Shown here one piece after another: positions 1 through 12,330 of a stretch of DNA of 64,000 nucleotides. Numbering within the stretch: the stretch's first letter is position 1; each line of letters opens with the position of its first letter. Where the stretch lies: positions 4,690,501 through 4,754,500 of the forward strand of contig JAILWY010000002.1 in NCBI GenBank assembly GCA_022113835.1, read 5' to 3'. The DNA is from Atopsyche davidsoni (lineage: Eukaryota > Arthropoda > Insecta > Trichoptera > Hydrobiosidae). Position numbers and translations under genes: made by a program. Below the pieces are notes generated by a model. It saw nothing but the letters and a program-made list of their open reading frames with translations, did not search any database and was not told the DNA's origin.

Positions 1-500
1 GAAAAACAATATTTATAATACTGCACTAGCACAACAGAATCACGAGACATTTCATCATAATTGGATACCTATTGAAATTTTTTTTAAAGTCTATTTTAAT
101 TTTGGACAAGTTTTCATTAGCTGGATATCTAGTCATGTCAAATATATCATTTCAGAAATTGAAAAATTATAGAGTTTAGACTACTCATCATTACTTAGTC
201 ATTGTTTTTTTTATTTAATCTCTGCTACTAAAAATCAAATCATTAAACCGATTCATTTGATAGGTCAGATTTTTAGACTGAAAAAACTCATACCAGGCAA
301 AAAAATTTAAGGATTTTAGCTATTCAATGATTGTTTATTTTGTTCTTTTTAGTAGATGAAACAAATGTCAAATCTTAAAACTCTTGTAAAACTTTTGTTT
401 TTATTTAATTTCTCTGTCAGATGGGCAACGATGTGTTGCCAGCATTAACTAAGTAGTCTTTGTCCTAACTAAATGCTAATAAGTAATTTGTATATTCCAG
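1..500 (+). other. Intron of Max upstream of the first visible exon
   Basis: AT-rich sequence with no open frame of note. It ends in a pyrimidine stretch and the acceptor AG at 499-500, directly before the Max exon. It is therefore the 3' part of an intron. The earlier Max exons (start codon, basic region, helix 1 and loop) must lie left of the window. Confidence 0.8.
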
Positions 501-3026
501 GCGAGCAGAGCACAGATTTTAAAGAAAGCCGCTGAATACATTCAATTCATGAGACGCAAAAACAACTCGCACCAGCAAGACATAGATGATCTCAAGAGGC
601 AAAATTTGATGTTAGAGACCCAAAGTAAGTACAATTAATGCTATTTTTAAACAAGAACTTGCAAGAAATTTTTCTTATTTGTTAATCATCCATTTTCATA
701 CAATGAGACCAATAAAGCAAGGAATCTCATTCATGTCATAGTTATTTATATTAGGCGAGGAGATACAACAGAGACTGCATGTTATGACTGTTGTGATTAC
801 ATTATACGTCTTCACAATGTTACTAATGGGTTTCTCGTCCATTTTTATGTGTTAAAATATTAACCAGATGGAATCTGAATATTTCTCTCTAACAGCATTA
901 AGTAAATCATGTTTTGTAACTTAAAAAAAGCTTCTGAAGTTTTCCTGCACCAAAATCTATAATATTTTGTTCCCCCTTATGATATAACATACACCTATAC
1001 CTCGCTTTACGGCCTAGATACGTTCCACGAAACTTGGCCGTTAAGCGAAAAGCTGTATAATCCATTGGTTGGATCAGAGCTATTGTATTTTTCGGAAGGT
1101 ACTCAATCATGACATCTTCAGATAGCTCGGATAAATTAGTAGGATTAGCAAAATTTAGCAGGAAAATTAGCAAAGCCTTGTTGGTTAAGTTATTGTCTCG
1201 CAAATATTTTTTCACTTCTGTACAAAAGGGATTCTTGAACCAATCCTCAAAAGTAGCTTTAGTCATCCAAGCTTTCTTGTTGGATTTCCATATGATGGGT
1301 AATTTATTTTTATTTAGTCCTTTAAGAGGCCTTGGATTTTCGGACAAATATATTAAAAGCGGTTTTAGCTTAAAATCACCCGCGGCATTTGCACCAAGTA
1401 GCAAAGTTAATCGTTCTTTAGACACCTTATAACCAGGCGCAGATTTTTCGGTTTTTGAAATGTACGTGCGATCAGGCATTCGCTTCCAATAAAGCCCTGT
1501 TTCGTCTACGTTAAACACTTATTCAGTTTTATAACCACCTCTTTCAATAATTCCCTTTAAAATGTTGGGATATTCCTTAGATGCGGCCTCATCGGCGCTA
1601 GCTGCTTCACCTTTCATTTTCAAATTATGCAAATTAAATCTATTTTTAAATTTTTCAAACCATCTTCGGCTTGCTTGGAATGTGACATCTTCAGCAGATT
1701 CATCGGTATCTCCATTCTTCAAATTTTCGAAAATACTTAAAGCTTTTTCCTGGATAGTCATTTGACTCATTGGCATTCTCCGTTTGTTATTGTCCTCAAT
1801 CCATATAATCAATAGTTAAAATAATTTTAATAAAAAAATACATACATATTAAAAAATAATAATTTGTACATACATACATATGTACTTTCGTACTAAAAAT
1901 GTCCCTAATTATTTCCAATTTTTCCAGTTAATGTGTAACTATCAGTAATAAATATGTACATAAAACACTCACAGACAAGTCTAAACCGGCCGCTCTATGA
2001 GCACACACTGAATGACGCTCGTAAACAAAATAACATCGAAAAAAAGTTTTTTTGGCTGTTATAGCGAAACATTTTAGGCCGTATATCGAAAACGTGCCTT
2101 AATTGAATCAGTTATAACAAAAGGCCGTATAACGAGGTATGGGTGTACTTGATATATTTGCAATGCTGTAGAACTATATAACCAGTTCTATTGGCAGCCT
2201 TATTTCTCCAAGTGACACGCTTAATGCACTAAGGTCATTTTTAGTGCTGCTCATGGGCCTCAGTTCATTCCTTCATCTGGTGTCAAGCTCAAGGTCTCTA
2301 ACTAAAAGCCATTATCTTTTCTGTTTATTTTAGTAACGTTTGATAGTTTGATGTTAAATGTTGATAATTTTTTATTTCTATTCCTAGATGGGTAGTGGGA
2401 ACATTTACTAAATTTAAAAAATAGAAAACCTGTATTCATTATTTTTCCTTGTGTGTTTCTTGTCCCTTTGAGCATGAAAACAGTTTATTATTTTAAATAA
2501 AATATTTGAGTTATTTTTCCACGTGTTAATTTTAATTGGTGACCGGTTTCTCCGACCTTTCACGTTGGCATTATCAAACTGAGTGAACTTTACTGTAAAC
2601 TTTGACTTAGTTTGATAATGTCAACGTGAAAGATTGGCGAAATAGGCCACCAATTAAAATTAACATGTGGAAAATTCACTCTAGTATTTTATTATAAATA
2701 TTAAAATGGAATTCCATCAAGTACTCTCTGTCAAAAATATTGATTATTTATTATTTTAAAAGTGCAGTTTTCTTAACCACTAGGTCACAAGACGTTAAGT
2801 CATATATTAATATTTTCAGTATAAAATATGGAATTTATTTGTTTCAGTACGCACTTTAGAAAAGGCGAAAGCGACTGGCAACTACTCAGTAGAAACCAAT
2901 GACGTGTCAATGAGCGGAATCAAATCAGAAGGAAGTTCACATGGCGACTCAGACAGCTCCGACGGGGAGGGACCCACGCGGCGAGTGAAGAAGCTCAAAA
3001 TTAATGGAATCACTGTGAATGCATAA
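501..3026 (+). CDS. Max: Max bHLH-leucine-zipper transcription factor, 3' part (2 exons)
   Basis: Max is the obligate dimerisation partner of Myc, Mad/Mxd and Mnt proteins and binds E-boxes in the nucleus. Two coding exons are visible, 501-624 and 2848-3026, joined within a codon (phase 1). The first encodes helix 2 and the start of the zipper, with the family-typical stretches [20 protein letters not shown] and [12 protein letters not shown]. The second continues the zipper ([12 protein letters not shown]) and then an acidic, Ser-rich tail with a basic RRVKKLK stretch near the end and a TAA stop at 3024-3026. The 5' exons are beyond the left edge, so the gene is partial. The 2.2-kb intron holds a Tigger-like element in opposite orientation and a foldback element. 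Identity is secure from the helix 2/zipper match; splice sites were read from the sequence and keep the frame. Confidence 0.93.
992..1812 (-). pseudogene. Broken TIGD1/Jerky-type transposase (DDE superfamily)
   Basis: Two adjacent minus-strand frames encode a transposase relic. The upstream piece (1519-1812) covers the end of the CENP-B-type DNA-binding region, including [18 protein letters not shown]. The downstream piece (1518 leftwards) opens with [20 protein letters not shown], which holds the first catalytic Asp, then [19 protein letters not shown] and [22 protein letters not shown] stop separates the pieces at about 1516-1518, in the same frame. The segment that in Tigger transposases carries the second catalytic Asp (an LDNAPGHP-like motif) reads LLNFANPT, so that residue is lost. 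The open frame runs past the terminal repeat to 907, so its last residues are host or TIR sequence. Not functional. Confidence 0.85.
992..2145 (-). mobile_element. Degenerate Tigger/pogo-type DNA transposon in the Max intron
   Basis: Imperfect terminal inverted repeats of about 24 bp (21 of 24 positions match, 991-1014 against 2123-2146) bound the element. Each is flanked by TA (990-991 and 2146-2147), the target-site duplication typical of Tc1/mariner/pogo elements. Both ends carry the motif CCTCG close to an ACGGCC or TACGGCC stretch. The inside, read on the minus strand, encodes pieces of a TIGD1-like transposase. At about 1.15 kb it is shorter than an autonomous Tigger, so it is probably internally deleted. 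It lies antisense within the Max intron. Confidence 0.82.
2494..2697. mobile_element. Foldback (MITE-like) inverted-repeat element, copy 1
   Basis: Two arms of roughly 90 bp pair with several mismatches around a loop at about 2581-2608. Each arm contains a core close to GTGACCGGTTTC ... CACGTTGGCATTATCAAAC. The same core and the outer AAAATAC-T-GAGT-A-TTTTCCAC motif occur in the element at 38917-39105, so this is a dispersed family and not a chance hairpin. This copy is the older of the two, judging by mismatches between arms. No coding capacity. Confidence 0.85.
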
Positions 3027-5470
3027 ACTTGTTATGTCTTGTAATCTTTCACATCTTTTTTATGACGTTTATCAAATGAAGAGACAAATATGTAATGTGA
3101 TTTGGAGGGATTTATTTTTTCAACTGTCACTTTTTTATACATTTGTCATAGAAAATATTGTAATTGTTACAGATTATTTTGAATTTAAGTTTTAGTACAA
3201 AACACATCTGCCCTATCATGATCACTCAGTGTCTATTTAAAATGCTGTATTTTGAGGTACTTGGCATTCAAAATGATATCCCTACTCTTTTTTTAACAAA
3301 GCTAGCCACATGAGTGTGCCCGAAAATTATGGAAGATAAAAATTTATTTGACAAATCAACACCTCATCTACAGTTTAAAATGAACTATTGGAGTTATCAT
3401 TTAGATATCCTTGCTAGAAGATAGTACTCATGTATGTACATATGAATAAGAACATTTTAAAAAGAACAACTCAATTTATAATAGGTTTACAACGCCAACA
3501 ATATATAATGATGTAATTAATTATATTTTATATTTTTAAAATATCAATTTTAATTTAGAAACGTAAAAATTTTAATTTACAAAATGATAGTTTTAGGTTG
3601 TAAACTTATTGCAAATGGAGTTGATCTTTGTGCAGATTTTCATGCCACCCATATTGTCACTAAATCATATTTTTAAATCTGTTCAATTTTAATGAATATA
3701 TTTTTAATAAATCAAATCAAATATGTAAATAAAATATATGAAATATAGTTTTCATGGCTTGTTAATATCTTAAATTATTTTTTTTGGTTTTTTTATTGGC
3801 AAATGTAATTTCAAAGCATATTCAACCAAACAGTTATTGTTTTGACAACAAATAGACACAAGCCTTTCTTATTCAATACGTTAACTGTTGAGCCAGTGAG
3901 TAATCCTGGATAACGGATATTCTTTCTAAAGATGGGTTGCTTTTCATGTTATCAATACAACAATGGGTTTTTTTGTACATTTAAAATGTATTTTAGATTA
4001 TTTGTCCCTTATGCATACAGTTCACTTGCATTGTCAAGATTTAAAGCAAATGTATTTTTATCTAATACAATAAAAATTAAATACTGTATATAAATAAAGA
4101 TGCTGTAATGTATGTAAAACATAAAAATCAATTTTTTTATTAAAACATACAAAAATGCATGTATAATATTGTATGCTTACAGCTCAACATATAAACTTTT
4201 CTGTTTATAAATTTTTTGTGTTTTGAAATTATGTATAAATTTTTGGACAATTTTTTCCCACAAAATCTGTTTTAGAGATATTAGAAAAGATAATGTTGGA
4301 ATTGCTTTCTTTGATTTTTTGGGGTGCGTTGTAAATGATGGCCTTGTTTTTTTAAATATTCCATGCCCTTAGTTTCCGCCACTGATTACTGATATCCTTT
4401 TTATTTTTTTGGTAAATTTACACTATTGAGTGGAAGTTGTACACCGTAGATCGTGCACACTTGGGTCCAGTCATATTTAGCAAATATAATTGTGAAGATT
4501 TGACTAAAAAATATTATACTCTTATGATTTTTATTATCCTTGCTGGATAACTCTAATTTGTTTGCTTTTGTCAGGGCTAAAAGGTTAACGGTCGCAATTT
4601 CCATATCTCAAAAAGTGCCGATTGACATTAAAGATTAATCTTTGTTTGGTTTACTGTTACTATGTATAATTTTTCAAAAGTTGTAAATATTTAAAAAAAT
4701 TTCTCAACATTTAACAAGAGTTAATAGTTGATCTCAAAAATCAGTTATAAATACATCCAATTGAATTAAAATGTAAATAGTTGACGACACTAGTAGCTGT
4801 CTTATTTTGTATTACGATGACAATTCATGTGTCAAAAATGTACGAGTTAACATGATGCTTTTTAATATATAGCAGGTATTCGTTGAAGATAAAATAAAAT
4901 TAGCCAGTTATACTTCAACTGACAATTAAATATTGCAAAGAAGTGTCAAACTACCCCGAGTATCGAATCTCGACTTTATGGCATGTTGTCATAATAGGGC
5001 AGATTTTATTAACAAATTCTGAAATTGTGTACTTACAAAACAATCTATAAATCGTTTTATCTGTAAACAGTGTGATCAACAATGGCAATACTGCTTTATT
5101 TTATATCTAAACCATGCTGACTGGATTGTTAACGTTTATTTTCATAATTCTTTCAATCATGTTATGTTGAATATTCTACCTGATGTGAAGTTCAGTCTAG
5201 TGCTAGGATGTGATGAATGCCAGCAGTGTTGTGTGCCTCTCAAATATTAAGAAAGGTGTTTAGTCTAAGAAAATTGTTATTATTTCTTTTACATCAAATA
5301 TTTCTCATTTCCCTCATCATTTGACTTACTCATTTTTATACTTGAAAGTATTTGAAGACATGAAGGCCGTATTTTTTTACCCCGTGTCTGTATGTAGTTT
5401 TTTGTGAATTGTTTTAAATTTATGTTACTACAACCTTATTGATAGTTATCAAAATCAAAAAATAAAAATC
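3027..5470 (+). other. Max 3' UTR and downstream DNA
   Basis: AT-rich sequence without convincing ORFs directly after the Max stop. AATAAA hexamers occur at 3706-3711, 4069-4074, 4093-4098 and 5461-5466, so several 3' ends are possible. Which one is used cannot be told from sequence alone. Confidence 0.55.
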
Positions 5471-6023
5471 TAATGTTAACTATATTGTCTATTAATCAAT
5501 CAGACTTATATGGCTCTTTATTTGGTAAAAATAATCTGATTTAATTATACAAAAGCACACGTTTAAAAAACACCACGATTCAAGAGTACAAAAAATGAAT
5601 AAATAATTTATAAACTAATAATAACTATATATAGTTTTAAGAGACAGCATGCATCAGATCCCTTTAATATGGAAAGCGACTTAACCACCACATGAGCATT
5701 TTTTAGATGATAAAATCTATCAAGGTTTTACAAAATTATGATTTTTCTCCAAAAACGCGTGGGATTGATCAACTATAAAATTTAGCATGCGGCGGTGATT
5801 TCGTTTCTTTTTACAAGATATGATATTCAAACACTAATTTTAATACAATATCTTCTAAATTTATCTTTTTAATTTTTTTGTAATTTTTTAATGCAATAGT
5901 TTTTTACGTTTATTTTCGATAAGTTAATTTTAAATTTCATTAAACAATAAATACAAACCAAAATATTATTTTAATTTTAATCAGAGTGATTATAAATAAT
6001 GATAAAAATATACACAAATATAG

Positions 6024-6041
6024 TATATATATATATATATA
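6024..6041. repeat. Short (TA)n microsatellite
   Basis: A run of alternating TA dinucleotides between the convergent Max and SDR 3' ends. Confidence 0.8.
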
Positions 6042-6139
6042 AATGCATATATTTATACATAAATCATCCTATATGAGTTATTTTCAAAGCCAGGTCTTTG
6101 AACACCCTCTTAATACATACAGTCTTATAATACCCTCCT

Positions 6140-6145
6140 TTTATT
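6140..6145 (-). terminator. Poly(A) signal for the SDR gene
   Basis: AATAAA on the minus strand about 150 bp beyond the SDR stop codon (6295). It is the first good candidate for the 3' end of that transcript. Confidence 0.5.
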
Positions 6146-6294
6146 TCACAACTCTGGGTAATTGGGTTAATACATGGTAACTGTAGACCTGATTTAGTGA
6201 ATAATGATATAATATGAATTGCATATCATTTCTACATAGAAGCAATGATTTTAGCAATTGTTTGACTATCTATGTAGCTTAGTAGTTGTTAATT

Positions 6295-8833
6295 TTAATG
6301 CTTTTTCTTATTTTCATATTCAGGTATCCCTAGTAACTGACATGTCTTCTTGTATAAATTCTCTGCTGCTTCTTCGTTAGTTGCATGTTCTGGCAGAATG
6401 GCTTCAGAACAGTCACTGGAAAAATAAACCGGGATAATTATTTTCAAATTTTTATTAGAGTTATTAAAATTTATTGAGCTTCTTGGTATTTCTTTGTTTT
6501 ACAACATTCTCTTCAGAGTAAGATAACATCAATTTTTATATTTTCTGTAAGTACATCAATTTGTTATGCTTGTACAATTTTTTTCAAAATGATAGTTAAA
6601 TATACAAACCTGTAAAATTTTCCACTAATTCCAGATACTAAGAAGTCAGTAGCGAGGTAAATAGTTGATTGTGCTCCTTGCTGAGCAGACTTCATGAAGA
6701 TCCACATCCATGGAGCGAGAGACGCCCGTACACTCCAGCGGTTCATCACAAACGAATGACGATTGTGAAGAGTTCCTCTCACCAAACCAGGATTCACCGA
6801 GTTTATTGTTATACTTGTTTCTATAATAGTAATATATCAAAACATAAAAAGATTATTTTTTTAGTAAGCAGTAATATTTAAAATTTAAAAAAATGTTTAA
6901 AGATGCTATGGAAATACAGAAGGCATAGCAATACCAGAAAAAGATCATTTTACCAATTTATTATTGAGCACTGGAAATATAAACTATCTACATGTAACAA
7001 TATTAAAATTCATTTGAAAAATTTAAATGAAATTAGTATGGGTTCAAACCCACAACTCCTTGTATTTATAGTCTGTTTATAATCATTAAAATCCTACTTG
7101 TGTATTTTGAAAAATAATGATTCTTCCTACTGTACTGCTGTTTAATTTATAGTGTATTTTTTAGTTACTTACCTTTAGTCAATTTTGCAATATATTGTGT
7201 CATCAAAATGAGAGCCAGTTTGCTTTGGGCAAACCATTCTTTAGGTACATAAGTTTTCTTTTCTGGTGTAATGGTAAGGGGAAAATTTGTAGGTTGGAAG
7301 GCGCTGCAGCAGACATTTATAATCCTTCCTTGCGTGGCCAACTTCAAATTGTCCAAAAGAAGATGAGTCAATAAAAAATGACCTAAAAATATCATTACGA
7401 TGAAGGCATGTATAAGTTGCTAGAAATCATATTCAAGATCACACAAATAAAAATTATAAAGTGATTGAGTTTAAGTGTATTTTCATGCTTTGCAGTGAAT
7501 TTTCTAACTCCCACTCTTATTTTCAGCCAGGTTTATGTACGCTTAGCAAGTGTATGGTCAAAGAGACTACACCGCAAACCTGCCTATAGATTTAGTTTAA
7601 CAGAAAAACCACCTTACCAGTTTACGTGAACAACAATGCACAGGATACAACAGATATTTAATCAATGCGCAATATATGAGATGTATTTAACATCTTTTAA
7701 ATTTTTCAGAGATCACATAATCACAAGTATAAACCAGCAATAATTTTCAAAAACCTTTGACTAAATGGCATGTATGTATGTCCCGAGTGGTTATTTTAAG
7801 TATTCATGCAAGTTGAAACATCTCACTTTGTGTGACTATTCAGTGAAGTAAATCTATTACCTATCACCAATGGTAAGTAAAGGTAATGACCTTAGAATAG
7901 AATCAACTAAGTTATAATATTTAATTTCTCACCTAAGTAATTTGATGCAAGATGGATATCTTGTCCATCTTCAGTAAGCTTATAGGGATGGTGAGTAGTA
8001 CCGGCATTGTTGATCAGTATATCTATTCGATGTCCTCCTGTTAACATATAATATACATAGTATTAATGCTAATTACTAAGCTCTATGATAAATTTTAAAG
8101 GCACCCTCAGTGCTTTATTATAAGTGATACTTCAATTATTTTATTGACTAAAAAGATTGCATATAATAACATAAATGAATGATTGTTCACATATTTTTCA
8201 ACCCTGGGTTTTTCATTCAATAGTGTGATATTCTCGTAAGTTGACTGTACCCTTCCTTTATACCAAAAAAAACTTTTACCACTGTAATTGTACATTGATT
8301 TCGCCATACCTAAGCACTTCACAAAGTCTTCTATAGATTTCTTAGAACACAAATCTACTGTTTTAAGAGTAATGTCAGCATTTTTGTTCTTGGCTCTTAT
8401 AAGTTTAATTGCTGCTGTTCCACGAGCAAGATTTCGACAGCACATTATGATCTGGGCTCCTTAAATATCAAATGCATGAATTACTTTAGATTGAAAAGAT
8501 GTATGTCTTTATGCATTGCAAAATAAAATTATCTTACCTTTAGATGCTAAGTCTTTAGCTGTTTCCAAGCCAATTCCACTAGATGCTCCTGTTATAATCA
8601 CAATTTTTCGTTCTATTCGATTATTGGAAGGACAAGAAGTGCCACCCATGTATGTTCTAACAATAGAAAAAAATATAATTCACTTAAGTATAAATTATGC
8701 AAAATATATTCATTCGAAAATAAAAGTTGAACTCAGTTACTTGCCTTATGATTGTAATTATTCCAACTAATATAGATATAATATAAGGCCACCAACTCTT
8801 CATTGGATCAGAGGGAAGATCCGAGAGATCCAT
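6295..8833 (-). CDS. Retinol-dehydrogenase-like short-chain dehydrogenase (7 exons, 334 aa), altered active site
   Basis: Coding exons on the minus strand: 8745-8833, 8538-8656, 8310-8459, 7933-8037, 7173-7382, 6610-6820, 6295-6415; all junction phases agree. The protein has an N-terminal membrane segment (about residues 14-29), then the RDH-type lead YMGG, a Rossmann cofactor motif TGASSGIG (52-59), the structural NNAG (129-132), GHFLLTHLLLDNL, and a VNPGLVRGTL stretch; length fits RDH11-14-like proteins. Such enzymes reduce or oxidise retinoids and other lipids with NADP(H) at the ER. Two catalytic positions differ: the usual NVSS reads NVCC (179-180) and the usual YxxSK reads FAQSK, with Phe at 205; Lys209 remains. 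The first intron uses a GC donor. The start at 8833 is followed by an acidic, Ser-rich stretch and the membrane anchor. The gene may be divergent from PKD. Exact substrate unknown; catalysis doubtful. Confidence 0.9.
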
Positions 8834-11800
8834 TTTATTATCTTCTCTAGTAAGCACTTTGTATCTTATTGTATTGAATCGTTGGATACGATTTTGTTGG
8901 CGTTGTTTAAAAAGTAATTGCCACTTAAACTTAATAGACCGGAAGCAAACTAGCGGAAGAAAGCTTTTATAAACAATTTACAAACGCCGCCAGTAGTTTT
9001 TCAGCGTTGATAAACTGAAATATTTATATTTTATACAGCAATTTCGATGGGTGCGATTTCAACCGCCTCCCTATTGTGATTTGAAAAGTTTTATTCAATA
9101 GGCCACAATAGGCACACTTCAATCTGCCTTTATTTGGGTCGGTTGTCTATGGCCGGGCTCTGTGCGTGATCTGTGGGCCGTACTCTCGTGTCTATGGCCG
9201 CCAGTCAATTCGACTGCCGACTTTTTATTTTTTGGAAATGGACTTGTTGATTTTTTCGCTTGACCGCTGCTTTTATTTGATACAACAGTGAATGTTTTAG
9301 TTCATGCGCGATGAATAGTTTTTTTGTGTATTCCTAAGTTGATTGTGCTCAAAATCTGTGAAGCGGATCTGGGTGTGATCGGTACAGGTGGGTAACGGTA
9401 CTGAATACCACCCTTATGACAACGTCAAAATCTTGTTTTGCATTACTTTCTTTGGGTAATAATTGATATGACGTTACGATTTTCGTTGATATAAAGGTTC
9501 TTTTAATGGTGGTGAAATTTATCAAGTCGTATTATATTTTATTTCACTATTATTCCAATTGACAACTCGACTGCACGCTTTTTCTACCAAGAAAACGAAT
9601 GAAGTCATTGTCACAATATTTATTCATCCGCATGTATACATCATTGTTTTGAATACTATTATCATTTATAATGTTATCTCCTACAATGTATTTTTATTCG
9701 CTTCTGAGACTGTGTACACGTGATAATGTTTAATTTATCAATTTTGTTATATTTACACTAAAACATGCCTGCGCCGTCATCTTACGTCGTCGTAAAAATC
9801 CTTACTTATTTAATGAATTAATAAAGCATTTTCTATATTCCTTGCCATTTAAATAAATATATAAACTAAATTATTAACAATAAAGTATATTTCCTTTTTT
9901 TTTGGTTTCTCTTATATATGTTTTATGACATCACAAAGAAAGTTGATCTGTCAATATTTTAGTGTTTTTTTATGTATTATTCGAAATGGTTTTTAAAGAA
10001 GAAGTTACGTGATAATATATAATAAATATTTATTGCAGCTATAAATATTAATTGATTACTTAGATTATTTATACCAATATTCACATTTCTTGTTTTAAAA
10101 ATGACCAATGGGTATCAACATAACCTGTTCTGTTAGTATTTATATATCTATGATAAAGTGCTATGGTATGCAAACTATGTTTATATCTTTCGAGTGAAAG
10201 TATAACACAGTGCAATACATGCCAAAGGGTGAAAATACTGCTTTCTCCTCAACAGTAAATCTATATTTCAATGGTAGATAAAACCACATATCTCTTTATT
10301 TTTTAAATCACAATTTTGTCTTTAAATGTTGAGATTTTTTTCCCATGTTTCCCAGTTTTGGGTATTAAGCTAGATGATAAATAATAATAAGCTTTAAATT
10401 ACTATGCAATATTAAAATTAAATTATTATGAATTTAATATTTTTTGCATGTAAAATTGAATTTAAAAAACATGTTTATCTGTTGAAATAAACCTCACAAT
10501 AGGTTTTATGGCAGTTATTTATTATATATGTATATATTTCAAATTTGTTATACTTGCTTCTATGTGCCTATAACTCAATCAAAAATGCTTCCGAAAAACA
10601 TGCATGTTAGATTTGACGTCAAGACATGTTTGTTTGCATTTATAATAATTTCACTATTCTGATAGGTATTTCTAGTCATAAAATGAAACCTTGAGTACTA
10701 TGTAGAGGTATGATTATAAATATTACATTTGCCCTGCAGTTCAGAGATGCATATATCTATTTGAGCCGAGAGCCAGATTAATTCACTGGGGCTTGTGGGA
10801 AGGCCGCCAAGTAAAACATTGAAATCATCATCAGATATGCTTTTATCGTCATCATCTAATGTTGATTTTCGATTGCTAGTTTTTTCCAGAAACTTCCATG
10901 ATCAAATATTTATAATATTAAGTCTATTCTGAATATTTCTAATAAATAAAAGTTTATATATTTTATTTTAATGAATCAAATTAGTCAAATACCGATCGTA
11001 TGCATCACTAATTGATGATAATGATGATAAATTGAATTTATTTTTTGATTTTATCAAATAAATAGTACAGAACGCATACTTGAGCATGCAATGCTTTATT
11101 GCTTGTATTCACTGATTACTAATGCAATATTAGTAATCGCTGGTTGTAGCTATTATTTTATTATATATATATATATATATATATACTAAGTGAGTAAATT
11201 TGTAATACTGAAATAATCAGATAACATTATTTACAATTATAAGATATTGTGTTAATGAAATTATTTGCATTAATTACACAGTTAGTTTTCCTGTTTCTTC
11301 GGAAGAAAATCATGCCTTGTTATTTAACGTCGACTAACTTTAATCATACATTTGTTTCAGGTGATTTTTACTTTTCTGCTATAAGTGAGAAGACAGGTGA
11401 AAGAAATATATAATTCTCATTATTTGTCATTTTGAATATTTTTGTTACTATATGAGATAATATATTTTTTTCAATAAATTTGATAAAACCATTCTAATTA
11501 CATATAGTGCATGCAATTTCTTTTTTTGACAGTTATCTGATGCGTGTGAATGACCTGCATCAATTGCAGAGTGGGTTTATTCATCATAGCTGTTTTCTCA
11601 TAACAATTGCACTTTAATATCTTTAAAATCTCTACCTATTAGTTATAATGAATATTGTTATTTTTTTTACATTTTAAAAAAGGAGAGGGGTACTGTAGAT
11701 TTTAAGTCAAAGGATGCAGGATGCAGTCAAATATTCTGAAATTAAAATATACAAAATAATCGACTGTTAGTTATTATTATGATTGGCAAACATAAGAATT

Positions 11801-11960
11801 ATCAAAGTCGGTTACAACATTCTTAAGTAGCGTGGATTTTACGACACCCGAGGGTTTTTTTTTTTAACATTCTCAAACACAGCCTCAATCTTTCGCCAAG
11901 GTATGACCTAATTTTTAATGTTTAAAATACTTATTTAATGTACGAATATCAAAATGAAAT
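8834..11960. other. SDR/PKD intergenic interval, candidate shared promoter
   Basis: The first 550 bp upstream of the SDR start are less AT-rich than the surroundings, with a GC-richer stretch at 9120-9220. A good splice donor (ACAG followed by GTGGGT, exon end about 9387) points away from SDR on the plus strand. This could be the promoter of the SDR and the first non-coding exon of PKD, whose first coding exon has an acceptor right before its ATG. That assignment is inference. From 9400 to 11960 I see only AT-rich DNA and one TA microsatellite. Confidence 0.35.
11162..11186. repeat. (TA)n microsatellite
   Basis: About twelve TA units in AT-rich intergenic or intronic DNA. Confidence 0.85.
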
Positions 11961-12330
11961 TTCTTCTTCTTTGAGTACCTCTCCTCAGAGGAGGTTGGTG
12001 ACTATCGCATTGAACATATGTTTGCCCAGTCTTACTAATTCGACTGCACTCCCGACGTCCAGCCACTGATGCAAATTCCGCAACCACGTAAACTTTCTCC
12101 TTCCAATGTCTCTTTTTCCTTGAGTTTCTACACGGACTATAAACTGCAGTAGGCTATATTTAGATTTTCGAAAAATATGGCCTAAATACCTTACGCTTTT
12201 TAACCATCGTCGGGTCTTTGCGCAAGAAACTCTGACGCGGTAAAGCCATGGTATTTTAAGGATTCTTCTATAAAGTCACATTTAAAATCCTTTAAAGACG
12301 ATTTGGCGATGGTATTTGGGAATTTGTATT
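11961..12330 (-). mobile_element. 5'-truncated LINE remnant (ORF2 C-terminal tail)
   Basis: Read on the minus strand, the segment encodes broken pieces of the tail that follows reverse transcriptase in many insect non-LTR elements: YLGHIFRKSKYSLLQ, then in another frame GKRDIGRRKFTWLRNLHQW and IVTNLL followed by TGA. It ends in a GAA-rich tail. An 18-bp direct repeat (CGCCAAGGTATGACCTAA) lies at 11894-11911 and 12363-12380, which looks like a target-site duplication. Frameshifts make it non-functional. The same family recurs at 13941, 14440, 16990 and 59330. Confidence 0.7.

Noticed and set aside
7036..7060. tRNA B-box-like GGGTTCAAACCC in an SDR intron
   Set aside because: No A-box at the right distance and no cloverleaf; probably chance or a SINE scrap.
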